A stretch of 64,000 nucleotides of DNA from Puniceibacterium sediminis (GTDB taxonomy: Bacteria > Pseudomonadota > Alphaproteobacteria > Rhodobacterales > Rhodobacteraceae), in contig NZ_FZNN01000015.1 in NCBI RefSeq assembly GCF_900188035.1, forward strand, positions 55,830 to 119,829, written 5' to 3'. The notes under the pieces were generated by a model. The model was not told the origin of the DNA, made no database searches, and saw only the letters and a program-made list of their open reading frames with translations. The position numbers and the translations under genes were made by a program. This document shows positions 17,227 through 26,376 of this stretch, in pieces. Within the stretch, counting starts at the first letter, position 1; each line of letters starts with the position of its first letter.

Positions 17227-18411
17227 TTGAAACTTTTGCGGATCATGCTGGCTTTCGGCATGTTTTCTTGTCTCGCGGCAGGGCAGGCCTTGGCCGTGGA
17301 CGTGCGCGCGGCAGTATTCCGGATCGACTACCCTGCGCTTGCACCGATCTCGCGTTATGACCTCGTGCCCGAAGACATGGGCTTTGCCGGGGCGCAGCTT
17401 GCGCAAGAGGACAATGCAACCACCGGAGCGTTTCTGGGGCACACCTATGAGCTTGAGACCGTCGCCGTCGCGCCGGAAGATGCCGATGCCGCTTTTGATG
17501 CGCTACTTGCAGGTGGTCAGAACCTGATCATAGTCATGGCGCGGCAGGATGATCTTTTGCGGCTAGCGGATCGGGCCGGGGATGGGGTCCTGATACTGAA
17601 CGCCACGGCCCATGACACAGCCCTGCGGGACGATCAGTGTCGCGCCAACTTACTGCATGTGGCACCAAGCCGGGCCATGCTGGCCGACGCCGTGGCGCAG
17701 TTCGCCATGTGGAAGAAATGGCCGAAATGGTTTCTGATTTCCGGATCCAACCCTGACGACAAACTGCTGGCTGACGCCTATCGCACCTCGGCCCGCAAGT
17801 TTGGCGCAAAAATCGTGGAAGAACGGGAATTCGAGGATACCGGAGGGTCCCGGCGCACCGACACCGGACACGTTCTGGTGCAGAAGCAGATCCCGGTCTT
17901 CACTCAGGATGCCAGGGACCACGATGTCGTGATAGCGGCAGATGAATCCGATGTCTTCGCACCCTACCTGCCGTTTCACCTCTGGACACCACGGCCCACG
18001 ATGGGGTCTGCCGGTCTGCGCCCTGTGACCTTTCATGCCGCGCACGAAGCCTGGGGTGCCACCCAGTTTCAACGCCGTTTCGAGGCCCTGACAGGGCGCT
18101 ACATGCGTGAAGAGGATTATCAGGTCTGGCTTGCCCTTCGCGTGATCGGCGAGGCGGTGACCCGCACAAGCACCAACGAAGTCGCCACCCTGCGCAACTA
18201 TGTCCTGTCCGACCAATTCGAACTGGCCGCCTTCAAGGGCGTCGCCGTCACTTTCCGCGCTTGGAACGGACAGATGCGCCAGCCTATCCTGTTGTATGAT
18301 GGCCGCATCACTGTCAGCGTCTCACCACAGGACGGCTATCTGCACCAACGTTCGCCACTGGATTCACTCGGGCTCGACCTGCCCGAATCCGCCTGTACCG
18401 CCTTTGACTGA
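17227..18411 (+). CDS. ABC substrate-binding protein of PQQ-dependent alcohol dehydrogenase system
   Basis: A 394-residue exported protein, TTG start, signal peptide ending ALA (residue 24). It has a branched-chain amino-acid-like (periplasmic binding protein type I) fold and belongs to the group annotated as binding proteins of PQQ alcohol dehydrogenase systems; LutA of the Methylobacterium lanthanide-uptake cluster is, to my knowledge, of this type. The conserved features seen are FRIDYPALAPISRYDL at the N-terminus and a MWKKWPKWFLI segment. It leads an operon with a propeller and a complete importer that carries its own second binding protein. Confidence 0.85.
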   Translation: MKLLRIMLAFGMFSCLAAGQALAVDVRAAVFRIDYPALAPISRYDLVPEDMGFAGAQLAQEDNATTGAFLGHTYELETVAVAPEDADAAFDALLAGGQNLIIVMARQDDLLRLADRAGDGVLILNATAHDTALRDDQCRANLLHVAPSRAMLADAVAQFAMWKKWPKWFLISGSNPDDKLLADAYRTSARKFGAKIVEEREFEDTGGSRRTDTGHVLVQKQIPVFTQDARDHDVVIAADESDVFAPYLPFHLWTPRPTMGSAGLRPVTFHAAHEAWGATQFQRRFEALTGRYMREEDYQVWLALRVIGEAVTRTSTNEVATLRNYVLSDQFELAAFKGVAVTFRAWNGQMRQPILLYDGRITVSVSPQDGYLHQRSPLDSLGLDLPESACTAFD

Positions 18412-18429
18412 TCCCTGGGAGGGTTCGCA

Positions 18430-19404
18430 ATGCACCGACTGATCCTGACGACTGCACTTGTTGCTGCAATTGCCACGCCTGCTCTGGCGAACAAGGTCTT
18501 TGTCACCAATGAAAAGGGCAATACCGTTTCGGTGATCGACAGCGATACCTGGGAGGTGATCAAGGAATTTGACGCAGGCCATCGCCCGCGCGGCATCACC
18601 ATCTCTCCGGACGGCAAGCTGCTGTATGTCGCGGCGAGCGATGACGATCAGGTGAAGGTCTTTGACACCGACACCTACGAGGAGCTTTATTCACTGCCGT
18701 CCGGCCCGGACCCGGAACTGTTCGTGCTGCACCCCAGTGGCAATCCGATCTATATTGCGAACGAGGATGACAACCTTGTCACGGTCACGGACACCGAAAG
18801 CCACACCGTTCTGGCCGAAATCCCCGTGGGCGTCGAACCCGAAGGTATGGGCATCAGCCCAAACGCCGAGTGGGTGGTGAACACGTCCGAGACCACGAAC
18901 ATGGCGCATTTCATCTCGACCGCAGACTACAAGATCAAGCATAACGTGCTGGTCGACCAGCGCCCGCGATATGCTCAGTTCAGTGACGATGGCACACTGC
19001 TGTTCGTGACTTCTGAAATTGGCGGCACGGTCAGCGTCATGGACATCGCCGCCGACGGCACCCCGACCATGAAGAAGAAGATCGGGTTTGAATTGCCGGG
19101 CGTGTTGCCGGAATGGCTGCAACCGGTCGGACTGCGGGTCACGGCGGATGACAAATGGGCCTTTGTCGCGCTGGGGCCGGCCAACCGGGTGGCGGTGATT
19201 GATGTCGAACAGCTTGAGGTGGTCAAGTACATCATCACCGGGCAGCGCGTCTGGCAACTGGCCTTTACCCCGGACGAGAAATACCTGATCACCACGAATG
19301 GTAATTCCAACGACGTGACGGTGATTGACGTAGCCGATCACGAGGCCATCAAGTCAATTCAGGTGGGGCAGCAGCCCTGGGGTGTTGTCGTTTCGCCGGA
19401 GTGA
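18430..19404 (+). CDS. PQQ-dependent catabolism-associated beta-propeller protein (YVTN repeats)
   Basis: A 324-residue exported protein, signal peptide ending ALA (residue 20), then seven YVTN-type blades (KVFVTNEKG, LYVAASDDD, IYIANEDDN, LFVTSEIGG, AFVALGPAN, LITTNGNSN). The family accompanies PQQ dehydrogenases and the binding protein upstream; a comparable propeller occurs in lanthanide-uptake clusters. GGGAGGG lies 9 bases before the ATG. It is 18 bases downstream of the binding-protein gene and 29 bases upstream of a second binding protein, so clearly one operon. Function is unproved; it may scaffold or bind the cofactor or metal. Confidence 0.88.
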   Translation: MHRLILTTALVAAIATPALANKVFVTNEKGNTVSVIDSDTWEVIKEFDAGHRPRGITISPDGKLLYVAASDDDQVKVFDTDTYEELYSLPSGPDPELFVLHPSGNPIYIANEDDNLVTVTDTESHTVLAEIPVGVEPEGMGISPNAEWVVNTSETTNMAHFISTADYKIKHNVLVDQRPRYAQFSDDGTLLFVTSEIGGTVSVMDIAADGTPTMKKKIGFELPGVLPEWLQPVGLRVTADDKWAFVALGPANRVAVIDVEQLEVVKYIITGQRVWQLAFTPDEKYLITTNGNSNDVTVIDVADHEAIKSIQVGQQPWGVVVSPE

Positions 19405-19433
19405 TCCGGCACAGAATTCCTTGGGAGGGAAAG

Positions 19434-20408
19434 ATGAACAAGACGCTGAAAATAGCCGGTGCCATGCTGGCAGGGATGGTCGCTGCAACCGGCGTTTGGG
19501 CGCAGGACCTGACAACGGTCCGCGCGGCCGTTTTGCAGATTGGCACTGTGAACTGGGAACTGAGCACCATCATCGACAACGGCCTTGATGAAAAGTATGG
19601 CTTTGACCTCACGATGCAGCCCTTTGCGGATAACGGCGCCACCCGCGTCGCGGTCGAAGGCGACGAGGCTGATATCGCCGTCGCCGACTGGATCTGGGTC
19701 GCGCGGCAGCGGGCGGCGGGCAAGGATTACGTCTTTATCCCCTATTCCAAGGCCGTCGGTGGTGTCGTCGTACCCGGTGACAGCAAAGCCGAAACGCTAA
19801 AGGATCTGGCGGGCGGTAAGATCGGCATCGCCGGTGGGCCGCTGGACAAGAGCTGGCTGATCCTGCGCGCTTATGCGCAGCAGGAATATGGCATGGATCT
19901 CAAGGCTGACACCGAGCAGGTTTTTGGCGCGCCACCGTTGATCTTTAAATCCGGCATCTCGGGTGATCTCGACGGGGCGATCAACTTCTGGCATTTCCTT
20001 GCCAAGATGAAGGCCGCCGGAATGCGTGAACTGATCTCGGTCGAGACGGCTTCGGCGGCTCTTGGGCTTAATCCCGACACACCGCTGCTGGGCTACTACA
20101 TGAAGCAGAGCTTCATCGATGCTCACCCCGGAATCGCGCAGGCGCTTTATGACGCGTCACAGGATTCAAAGGGGCTGATGGCCAGTGATCCCGCAGTCTG
20201 GGAGGCGGTCCGCCCGCAGATGAACGCCAGCACCGACGCGCAGTTCGAGACGCTGAAGACGGATTACCTGGCCGGGGCACCCGCCCGTGGGCCGGTTGAC
20301 CTCGCAGGTGCGGACAAGTTCCTGCAACTGATGGCCGCTCTGGGCGGAGAAGAGCTTGTCGGTCAGGCCACGACCCTGCCCGAGGGTCTGTTCGCGGATG
20401 TGAAGTGA
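19434..20408 (+). CDS. ABC transporter substrate-binding protein, NitT/TauT type
   Basis: A 324-residue exported protein: signal peptide ending VWA (about residue 23), then a periplasmic binding protein type II fold like SsuA/TauA/ThiY (LQIGTVNWEL, EGDEADIAVADWIW, LAGGKIGIAGGP). It starts at 19434 with GGGAGGGAAAG before it. Its stop overlaps the GTG start of the permease (GTGA), so it is the binding protein that fits the transporter. The ligand is unknown; nearby genes suggest something needed for XoxF, such as a lanthanide complex, PQQ or precursor. Confidence 0.85.
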   Translation: MNKTLKIAGAMLAGMVAATGVWAQDLTTVRAAVLQIGTVNWELSTIIDNGLDEKYGFDLTMQPFADNGATRVAVEGDEADIAVADWIWVARQRAAGKDYVFIPYSKAVGGVVVPGDSKAETLKDLAGGKIGIAGGPLDKSWLILRAYAQQEYGMDLKADTEQVFGAPPLIFKSGISGDLDGAINFWHFLAKMKAAGMRELISVETASAALGLNPDTPLLGYYMKQSFIDAHPGIAQALYDASQDSKGLMASDPAVWEAVRPQMNASTDAQFETLKTDYLAGAPARGPVDLAGADKFLQLMAALGGEELVGQATTLPEGLFADVK

Positions 20409-21169
20409 CGTCCCGCCCGATGACCGAAAAAGGCCTTGTTCCGGCGCTCTCGCTCATCGGGCTTCTGTTGCTGTGGATCGTGGCGGCAGCGCTGACCGCC
20501 GATCCGACCATCCTGCCGACGCCTTGGTCGCTGATCATGCCGTTTCTGAACGAACTGCAGTCGGGCGAGTTGCTGTTTCATCTGGGCCATACGTTGGTCC
20601 GGGTTGTCTGGGCATTTGTGCTTGCCATGGCCATAGGCATGGCGCTGGGTCTGGTTATGGGCCGGTTTCCCCGCGTCGATCGCTGGCTTGATCCCTGGTT
20701 GGTTGTTTTTCTCAACCTGCCGGCGCTGGTTCTGATCGTGCTTTGCTATCTCTGGATCGGGCTGAACGAAACGGCGGCGATTATTGCGGTGACCCTGAAC
20801 AAGGTGCCCAACGTCACCACGATGATCCGCGAAGGCGCGCGGTCGTTCGACCCGAACCTTGACGCCATGGCCAAGGTCTACCGCATGGCGCCCATGGCCC
20901 GACTGCGCCATGTGCTGCTGCCGCAACTGGCGCCGTTCGTTGCCGCTGCGGCGCGGTCGGGCGTCGCGGTGATCTGGAAGATCGTGCTGGTAGTTGAATT
21001 CCTTGGCCGTTCCAGCGGAATCGGTTTCAAGATCCATCTCTATTTTCAACTGTTCGACGTCCGCATGGTGCTGGTCTACGCGCTGTCCTTCATCATCGTG
21101 ATGTTGATCGTGGAGTGGACGCTGCTGCAACCTTGGGAACGGCGTGTACGCCGCTGGCGGACCGCATGA
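20405..21169 (+). CDS. ABC transporter permease, NitT/TauT type
   Basis: A 254-residue inner-membrane protein with about six helices. The coupling region is in the segment from AMAKVYRMAP to LPQLAPFVAAA, matching SsuC/TauC-type permeases. It starts with GTG at 20405 overlapping the binding-protein stop (alternative ATG at 20420), and its stop overlaps the ATPase start by ATGA. Part of the importer with 19434 and 21166. Confidence 0.88.
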   Translation: MTSRPMTEKGLVPALSLIGLLLLWIVAAALTADPTILPTPWSLIMPFLNELQSGELLFHLGHTLVRVVWAFVLAMAIGMALGLVMGRFPRVDRWLDPWLVVFLNLPALVLIVLCYLWIGLNETAAIIAVTLNKVPNVTTMIREGARSFDPNLDAMAKVYRMAPMARLRHVLLPQLAPFVAAAARSGVAVIWKIVLVVEFLGRSSGIGFKIHLYFQLFDVRMVLVYALSFIIVMLIVEWTLLQPWERRVRRWRTA

Positions 21170-21786
21170 TCAAGGTCGACATCACCCGCAAGGCCTATGG
21201 CGACGCGCCCGTTCTGGGCCATATCGCGTTCGAAATCCGGCGCGGCGAAACAGTGGCCATCCTCGGTCCGTCGGGGATCGGAAAGTCGACGCTTCTGCGG
21301 TCCGTGGCAGGGATAGACGACAAATACGAAGGGAACATCGAACGCCCGGAAAATATGGCGATCGTTTTTCAGGAACCGACGCTGCTCCTTTGGCGCTCGG
21401 TTTTGCAGAATCTGACTCTGATCCATCCGCATCTGTCGGATCGTGCCGCCCGAGAGATGCTGGGAAAAGTCGGAATCGCGGACAAGGCCGATCTATTCCC
21501 GGGTCAGCTGTCACTGGGTCAGCAGCGTCGGCTGGCGCTGGCGCGCGCCTTTGCGGGTAATCCAGAGTTTTTGATCATGGATGAACCTTTCGTCTCTCTT
21601 GATCCGAAGACGGCAGAGGTGATGCTGGCCCTGACCGAGACGCTGATTGACGAAGTCCGCCCGGCGACCCTGTTCGTCACCCATGCTCGATCCGAGGCCG
21701 AGCGACTGATGGCACGGATTCTGGAATTAAGGGGGATACCGGCGACGCTGGTCCCAAGACTTGTGTCAGGAAAGGAAATACCATGA
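21166..21786 (+). CDS. ABC transporter ATP-binding protein, NitT/TauT type
   Basis: A 206-residue ATPase with Walker A GPSGIGKST, Q-loop FQEPTLL, signature LSLGQQRR, Walker B LIMDEP and H-loop FVTHA. It is short for the SsuB/TauB family, which usually runs to about 240-260 residues, lacking part of the C-terminal tail. Start at 21166 chosen for the ATGA overlap with the permease; the frame extends upstream to 21115 within the permease gene. The stop overlaps the next gene by ATGA. Confidence 0.9.
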   Translation: MIKVDITRKAYGDAPVLGHIAFEIRRGETVAILGPSGIGKSTLLRSVAGIDDKYEGNIERPENMAIVFQEPTLLLWRSVLQNLTLIHPHLSDRAAREMLGKVGIADKADLFPGQLSLGQQRRLALARAFAGNPEFLIMDEPFVSLDPKTAEVMLALTETLIDEVRPATLFVTHARSEAERLMARILELRGIPATLVPRLVSGKEIP

Positions 21787-22214
21787 GAATGATTGCTTTG
21801 ATAGTGGCTTGGGCGGCGACCGGCGGCGGCGTGGCTCAGGCGCATGAACTGGGATTCGCGGGTCTGTTGTCTGCCTCGAACATGGAAGAACTGCCGGATA
21901 TCACGCTTGGGTCTGGCAAGCCGCTGGCCGAGGGGCCGATGACGCTGAAATCCGGCACCGGCTATGAACTTGAGATCGTGTCGGACGGATCGGGTGAACT
22001 GGGGCTCGAAGGGCCGGGCTTCTTTCGCGCCATCTGGATCAACGAGATCGTCGTGAACGACCTTGAAATCCGCCCGTTGGGACTGGATTCGGTCGAATTT
22101 GACGATGCGGGCACGATGGAGATCGAATTCATCGCAATCAAGCCGGGTCAGTATTTTCTGCGGATTCCGGGATCGAAAGGCGAAAGCCAGCGCGTGGAGA
22201 TCACCATTCAATAA
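21783..22214 (+). CDS. Small acidic exported protein of unknown function
   Basis: A 143-residue protein with a signal peptide ending AQA (about residue 20) and an acidic, beta-rich mature part with many Asp and Glu (segments around NDLEIRPLGLDSVEFDD and MEIEF). The ending (PGQYFLRIPG, then VEITIQ) resembles the last strands of a cupredoxin-like fold, but copper ligands (Cys, a second His near a Met) are not seen. It overlaps the ATPase by ATGA and closes the importer operon. The acidic surface would suit binding of a hard cation, possibly a lanthanide; that is speculation. Confidence 0.75.
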   Translation: MRMIALIVAWAATGGGVAQAHELGFAGLLSASNMEELPDITLGSGKPLAEGPMTLKSGTGYELEIVSDGSGELGLEGPGFFRAIWINEIVVNDLEIRPLGLDSVEFDDAGTMEIEFIAIKPGQYFLRIPGSKGESQRVEITIQ

Positions 22215-22239
22215 GGGTGAAGTCCGCGTCGCAGGTTTT

Positions 22240-22283
22240 AGAAAACAAAAAAGACCAGAGCGTGGAGGAGACACGCTCTGGTC
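22240..22283 (-). terminator. Rho-independent terminator of the serine-cycle operon
   Basis: A perfect 12-bp inverted repeat (22253-22264 with 22272-22283, 7-base loop). On the minus strand it is followed directly by TTTTTTGTTTTC, the classical U-tract, 30 bases past the hprA stop. For the convergent plus-strand importer operon the hairpin has no T-run, but may still aid 3' end formation. Confidence 0.9.
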
Positions 22284-22313
22284 AGGTTGGTCGTGACCAT
22301 CGGGAGAGACTGG

Positions 22314-23282
22314 TTACGACACAAGGTTGGGCACAGGTTTCCCTGCGAAAAAGGCGTCGAGGTTATCGGCAACCATGTTGCCCATATCTTCGCGCGTCTC
22401 GATCGTGGCGCTGCCCAGGTGTGGCAGCAGCACGGTGTTTTCCATCGCGATGAGCTCAGCCGGGACATCAGGTTCGCCTTCGAACACATCCAGCCCGGCA
22501 CCGCCAAGTTTGCCGTCCTTCAGAGCGGCAATCAGCGCAATCTGGTCGACGACATCACCCCGGGCGGTGTTGATCAACATGCCCCGAGCGCCGATCAGCG
22601 CCAGACGCTCGGCGTTCATCATATGGGTATTTGCTCCGCCGCCTGGCAGGTGCAGGGACACCACGTCGGACGCGATCAGCACCTCTTCGATGCTGTTCAG
22701 CCGCGTGGCCGACAGCCCGCCCAAGCGGTCGTTGGCCACGGCGCTTCGGTTGAAATAGACCACGTTCATGCCCAAGGCCGCCTGCGCGCGCCGCGCGGTT
22801 GCAATACCGATCCTGCCCATGCCGATAATGCCGAGAACCTTGCCGCCCAGACGGGTGCCCATCATGTGGGTTGGACGCCAGCCCGCCCATTTACCGGCCC
22901 GCACCTCGCGTTCGCCTTCGCCGGCACGGCGCGCCAGCATCAGCATCAACGTCAGCGCGATATCAGCGGTGCAGTCTGTCAGCACGCCGGGCGTATTGGT
23001 CACGGTCATCCCCGAGCCCGTCGCCGCAGCGATATCAATATGGTTGAAGCCTACCCCAAAGTTACCAAGGATCCTGGCGCGGTGATCGCCGGTGAAAATG
23101 GACGTCGGCAGTTTGTCCGAAACGGTTGGACAGACGGCATCGTATTCGTTCAAGGCCGCGCCGATTTCCTCAACAGTCATCGGCACGTCGTCGGTATTCA
23201 GCGTGGCGTCGTAGTCGGCAGACAGCCGTTTTTCAACGGACCCCGGCCAGCGACGGGTCAGCAGTATTTTCTTCTTGGTCAT
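22314..23282 (-). CDS. hprA: NAD(P)H-dependent hydroxypyruvate/glyoxylate reductase (2-hydroxyacid dehydrogenase)
   Basis: A 322-residue D-isomer 2-hydroxyacid dehydrogenase. Nucleotide-binding turn GMGRIG, substrate Arg in NTARGDVVD, Glu in DVFEGEP and catalytic His in LLPHLGSAT are all present. It is the GyaR/GRHPR type. In the serine cycle it reduces hydroxypyruvate (from serine by SgaA) to glycerate. Its ATG overlaps the stop of mtkB by 4 bases, so it is the last gene of sgaA-mcl-mtkA-mtkB-hprA; a strong terminator follows. Confidence 0.9.
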   Translation of the reverse strand: MTKKKILLTRRWPGSVEKRLSADYDATLNTDDVPMTVEEIGAALNEYDAVCPTVSDKLPTSIFTGDHRARILGNFGVGFNHIDIAAATGSGMTVTNTPGVLTDCTADIALTLMLMLARRAGEGEREVRAGKWAGWRPTHMMGTRLGGKVLGIIGMGRIGIATARRAQAALGMNVVYFNRSAVANDRLGGLSATRLNSIEEVLIASDVVSLHLPGGGANTHMMNAERLALIGARGMLINTARGDVVDQIALIAALKDGKLGGAGLDVFEGEPDVPAELIAMENTVLLPHLGSATIETREDMGNMVADNLDAFFAGKPVPNLVS

Positions 23283-24178
23283 GCAGCCACTTTCTTGCCC
23301 GACAGCACAGATTCGACGGTTTCGCCGAAAGCTGCGGGGTGCGGAATAATAGTGTGACCAGCCTCGCGGATGATCTCAACCTTTTCCTGAGCAGATTCCC
23401 CAAAGGCCGAGACGATGGCACCGGCATGGCCCATGCGCTTGCCCTTTGGGGCCGAGAGTCCTGCGACATAGGCCAGCAGCGGTTTCTTCATGTGGGCGCG
23501 TGCCCATTCCGCCGCCTCTGCCTCTTGCGGACCGCCGATTTCGCCGATCATCACGACGGCATCGGTGTCAGGGTCCTGTTCGAAAAGTTCGAGCACGTCC
23601 TTGAACGAAAAGCCATTGATCGGGTCACCGCCGATGCCGACCGACGTGGACACGCCGATACCGCGCGCCTTCATCTGGCTGGCGGCCTCGTATCCCAGCG
23701 TCCCGGAACGGCCCACAACGCCGACCCGGCCCGGGATGTAGATGCTGCCGGGCATGATGCCCATCATTGCCTCACCCGGGGTGATGGTGCCCGCGCAGTT
23801 AGGCCCGGTCAGGATCATGCGATCCTCTTTCTTGTAACGGCGCATGTAGCGTTTGACCCGCATCATGTCCTGTGACGGGATGCCGTCGGTGATGCAGACG
23901 CAATATTTTATGCCCGCATCCGCCGCTTCCATGATGGAATCGGCCGCGAAGGGTGGCGGCACAAAGACGATGGACGCTTCGGCTCCGGTTTCGGCCACTG
24001 CACCCTTGACGGTGTTGAACACCGGCAGACCAAGGTGCGTACTGCCGCCCTTGCCGGGTGTGACGCCGCCCACGACATTGGTGCCATAAGCTTTCATCTC
24101 TTCGGCGTGAAAACTGCCGATGCGTCCGGTAAAGCCCTGGACGATGACTGGGGTATTCTTGTTCAGAAGAATGGACAT
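23279..24178 (-). CDS. mtkB: Malate-CoA ligase (malate thiokinase) alpha subunit
   Basis: A 299-residue member of the succinyl-CoA synthetase alpha family: CoA-binding VQGFTGRIGSFH near residue 14, and the phospho-histidine site KGKRMGHAGAI near residue 250. Placement between mtkA and hprA in a serine-cycle operon identifies it as malate thiokinase, which with ATP and CoA makes malyl-CoA, rather than the TCA enzyme. The gap to mtkA is 12 bases. Sequence alone does not exclude use of succinate. Confidence 0.92.
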   Translation of the reverse strand: MSILLNKNTPVIVQGFTGRIGSFHAEEMKAYGTNVVGGVTPGKGGSTHLGLPVFNTVKGAVAETGAEASIVFVPPPFAADSIMEAADAGIKYCVCITDGIPSQDMMRVKRYMRRYKKEDRMILTGPNCAGTITPGEAMMGIMPGSIYIPGRVGVVGRSGTLGYEAASQMKARGIGVSTSVGIGGDPINGFSFKDVLELFEQDPDTDAVVMIGEIGGPQEAEAAEWARAHMKKPLLAYVAGLSAPKGKRMGHAGAIVSAFGESAQEKVEIIREAGHTIIPHPAAFGETVESVLSGKKVAA

Positions 24179-24190
24179 TTGTTTCCTCCC

Positions 24191-25369
24191 TCAGGCGGCA
24201 GAACGTTGAGCGGATTTCAGGGCAGCGACGGCGGCGACAGCGGCATCTTTCAGCGTGTCGGCAGTGATGACGCTGGGCGCTTTTTCCCGCAGGATCGCCT
24301 TGCCTTCATCCACCTTGGTGCCCGACAGGCGCACGATCAGGGGCATGTTCACGCCGACCTCTTCGATGGCCTTCACGACGCCTTCGGCCACCCAGTCGCA
24401 GCGATTGATGCCGGCAAAGATGTTCACCAGGATCACCTTGACGTTCTTGTCCTGAAGCACCGCGCGGAAGGATTTGGCCACCCGTTCCGGAGATGCCCCG
24501 CCGCCGATATCAAGGAAGTTTGCCGGCTCGCCGCCCTCAAGCTTGATCATGTCGAGCGTTGCCATGGCCAGACCGGCACCGTTGATGATGCAGCCGATTT
24601 CACCATCAAGGCCGACATAGGAAAGGCCGCGATCCGAGGCAAATGTTTCGCGCGGATCTTCCTGGCTCTTGTCGCGCAGCTCGGAAATCTCGGGACGGCG
24701 GAACAGGGCGTTTTCGTCAAACGACATCTTGCAGTCGAGCGCGATAACCTCGCCCTTGCTGACCACAAGCGGGTTGATTTCGAGCATCGAGGCGTCGAAG
24801 TCGCGGAACACCCGGTAGCAGCCAAGGATGGTGTCGACCGCCTTGCCGATCAGCGCGCCATCAAGGCCCAGACCAAAGGCGATCTCGCGTGCCTGAAACT
24901 GCTGCATACCCAAACCGGGATCGACCGAGGCGCGGACAAGGCTGTCGGGTTCCTGCTCGGCGATCTGTTCGATCTCCATCCCGCCCGAGGAGGAAGCCAC
25001 GATCATGATCCGCTCTTCTTTGCGGTCAAGGACAAAGCCCAGATAAAGTTCCCTTTCGATCGGCACAGTCTCTTCGATATAGAGCCGGTTGATCAACTTG
25101 CCGCCCGGGCCAGTCTGATGCGTGACCAGTTTCTGCCCCAGCAGCCTTTCTGCGGCAGAGGCGACCTCGTTGTCGGACTTGCACAGGATAATGCCGCCGG
25201 CCTTGCCGCGCGCGCCGGAATGGATCTGCGCCTTGACGACCCAGGCTTCGCCACCGATTTCCGTGGCGCGGTAGGCGGCCTGTTCGGGGCTGTAGGCCAG
25301 ACCGCCGCGGGGCATGCGGATGCCATGCGTGGCAAGCAGTTCCTTGGCTTGGTATTCGTGGATATCCAT
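24191..25369 (-). CDS. mtkA: Malate-CoA ligase (malate thiokinase) beta subunit
   Basis: A 392-residue ATP-grasp subunit of the succinyl-CoA synthetase beta family: [12 protein letters not shown] start, the ATP-binding [14 protein letters not shown] loop, the metal-binding EINPLV motif, and the CoA-ligase half with FLDIGGGA and [10 protein letters not shown]. It pairs with mtkB. AGGAGACC lies just upstream of the ATG at 25369. The next upstream gene is malyl-CoA lyase, which uses its product; this context decides the name over sucC. Confidence 0.93.
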   Translation of the reverse strand: MDIHEYQAKELLATHGIRMPRGGLAYSPEQAAYRATEIGGEAWVVKAQIHSGARGKAGGIILCKSDNEVASAAERLLGQKLVTHQTGPGGKLINRLYIEETVPIERELYLGFVLDRKEERIMIVASSSGGMEIEQIAEQEPDSLVRASVDPGLGMQQFQAREIAFGLGLDGALIGKAVDTILGCYRVFRDFDASMLEINPLVVSKGEVIALDCKMSFDENALFRRPEISELRDKSQEDPRETFASDRGLSYVGLDGEIGCIINGAGLAMATLDMIKLEGGEPANFLDIGGGASPERVAKSFRAVLQDKNVKVILVNIFAGINRCDWVAEGVVKAIEEVGVNMPLIVRLSGTKVDEGKAILREKAPSVITADTLKDAAVAAVAALKSAQRSAA

Positions 25370-25392
25370 CTTGGTCTCCTCCCTTGTCGTCG

Positions 25393-26337
25393 TTACGCCG
25401 CGCGGGCCTTCAGCACCTTTTGAACGGCAAGCACGTTGTTCGCCATCTTTTCGGATGCGGCGTCGATCATCTTGCCATCGAGGCTTGCCGCGCCCTTGCC
25501 CTGTGCCGCAGCTTCCTTGAGCGCCACCAGGATTCGTTCGGCGCGTTCAACCTCGGCCGGGGTAGGCGAATATTCTTCGTTCGCCATGTCGATCTGGCTA
25601 GGATGAATGGCCCATTTGCCTTCGATCCCCAGCGCTGCGCCCCGCTTGCAGGCATCGCGAAAACCGTCGGGATCAGAGAAATCACCAAACGGGCCGTCGA
25701 TGGGGCGCAGACCGTAGGCGCGGCAGGCCGTGGTCATGCGGGAAAGCGCCGCGTGCCACTGATCGCCGGGGTAATTCGGGTTCAGACCGCCGATATTGAC
25801 CGTGCGCGCCTTGTGAAAGGCAGCATAGTCCGCAACGCCGAAATGCATCGCCTCAAGCCGCGACGGCGCGGCAGCCAGCGCTTCGACATTGGCCATGCCA
25901 AGAGGGGTTTCGATCAGCGCCTCAAGCCCGACTTTGCGTTTGTAGCCCATCGCCATTTCGATCTGGTTGCACATGGCTTCGACCATATACACGTCAGCGG
26001 GCAGGCCAACCTTGGGGATCAGGATCACGTCCAGTTTGCTGCCGGCCTGTTCCATCACATCCACCACGTCGCGGTACATGTAATGGGTGTCGAGACCGTT
26101 GATGCGGACAGACGTAACCTTGTTCTTGCCCTTCCAGTCGATATCGTTGAGCGCCTCGATGCAGTTCTTGCGGGCCTGCTCCTTGTCGCCGGGGGCAACG
26201 GCGTCTTCGAGGTCAAGGAAGACGACGTCGGCATTACTGTCTGCTGCCTTCTGAATCATCGCAACGTTGGATGCCGGCACCGCGAGCGTCGAGCGCTGCA
26301 AGCGCGTGACGCGCATGCCGTGTACTGTATGGCTCAT
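25393..26337 (-). CDS. mcl: Malyl-CoA/beta-methylmalyl-CoA lyase
   Basis: A 314-residue HpcH/HpaI-CitE family enzyme. It cleaves L-malyl-CoA to glyoxylate and acetyl-CoA. Motifs seen: [13 protein letters not shown] (metal-binding Asp/Glu region), SVRINGLDT, the catalytic-site ALIETPLGM and IHPSQI near residue 240. The start at 26337 ([15 protein letters not shown]) matches the known N-terminus of Rhodobacter/Methylobacterium lyases better than the 13-residue longer frame. It may also act on beta-methylmalyl-CoA as Rhodobacter Mcl1 does. It follows sgaA by 39 bases. Confidence 0.94.
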   Translation of the reverse strand: MSHTVHGMRVTRLQRSTLAVPASNVAMIQKAADSNADVVFLDLEDAVAPGDKEQARKNCIEALNDIDWKGKNKVTSVRINGLDTHYMYRDVVDVMEQAGSKLDVILIPKVGLPADVYMVEAMCNQIEMAMGYKRKVGLEALIETPLGMANVEALAAAPSRLEAMHFGVADYAAFHKARTVNIGGLNPNYPGDQWHAALSRMTTACRAYGLRPIDGPFGDFSDPDGFRDACKRGAALGIEGKWAIHPSQIDMANEEYSPTPAEVERAERILVALKEAAAQGKGAASLDGKMIDAASEKMANNVLAVQKVLKARAA

Positions 26338-26376
26338 TGTCTTTGGTCTTTCATGTTGGTTGATCCGTCGCGCCAA

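Noticed and set aside
22287..23357. Plus-strand frame opposite hprA
   Set aside because: Antisense to a complete dehydrogenase and begins inside the terminator region.
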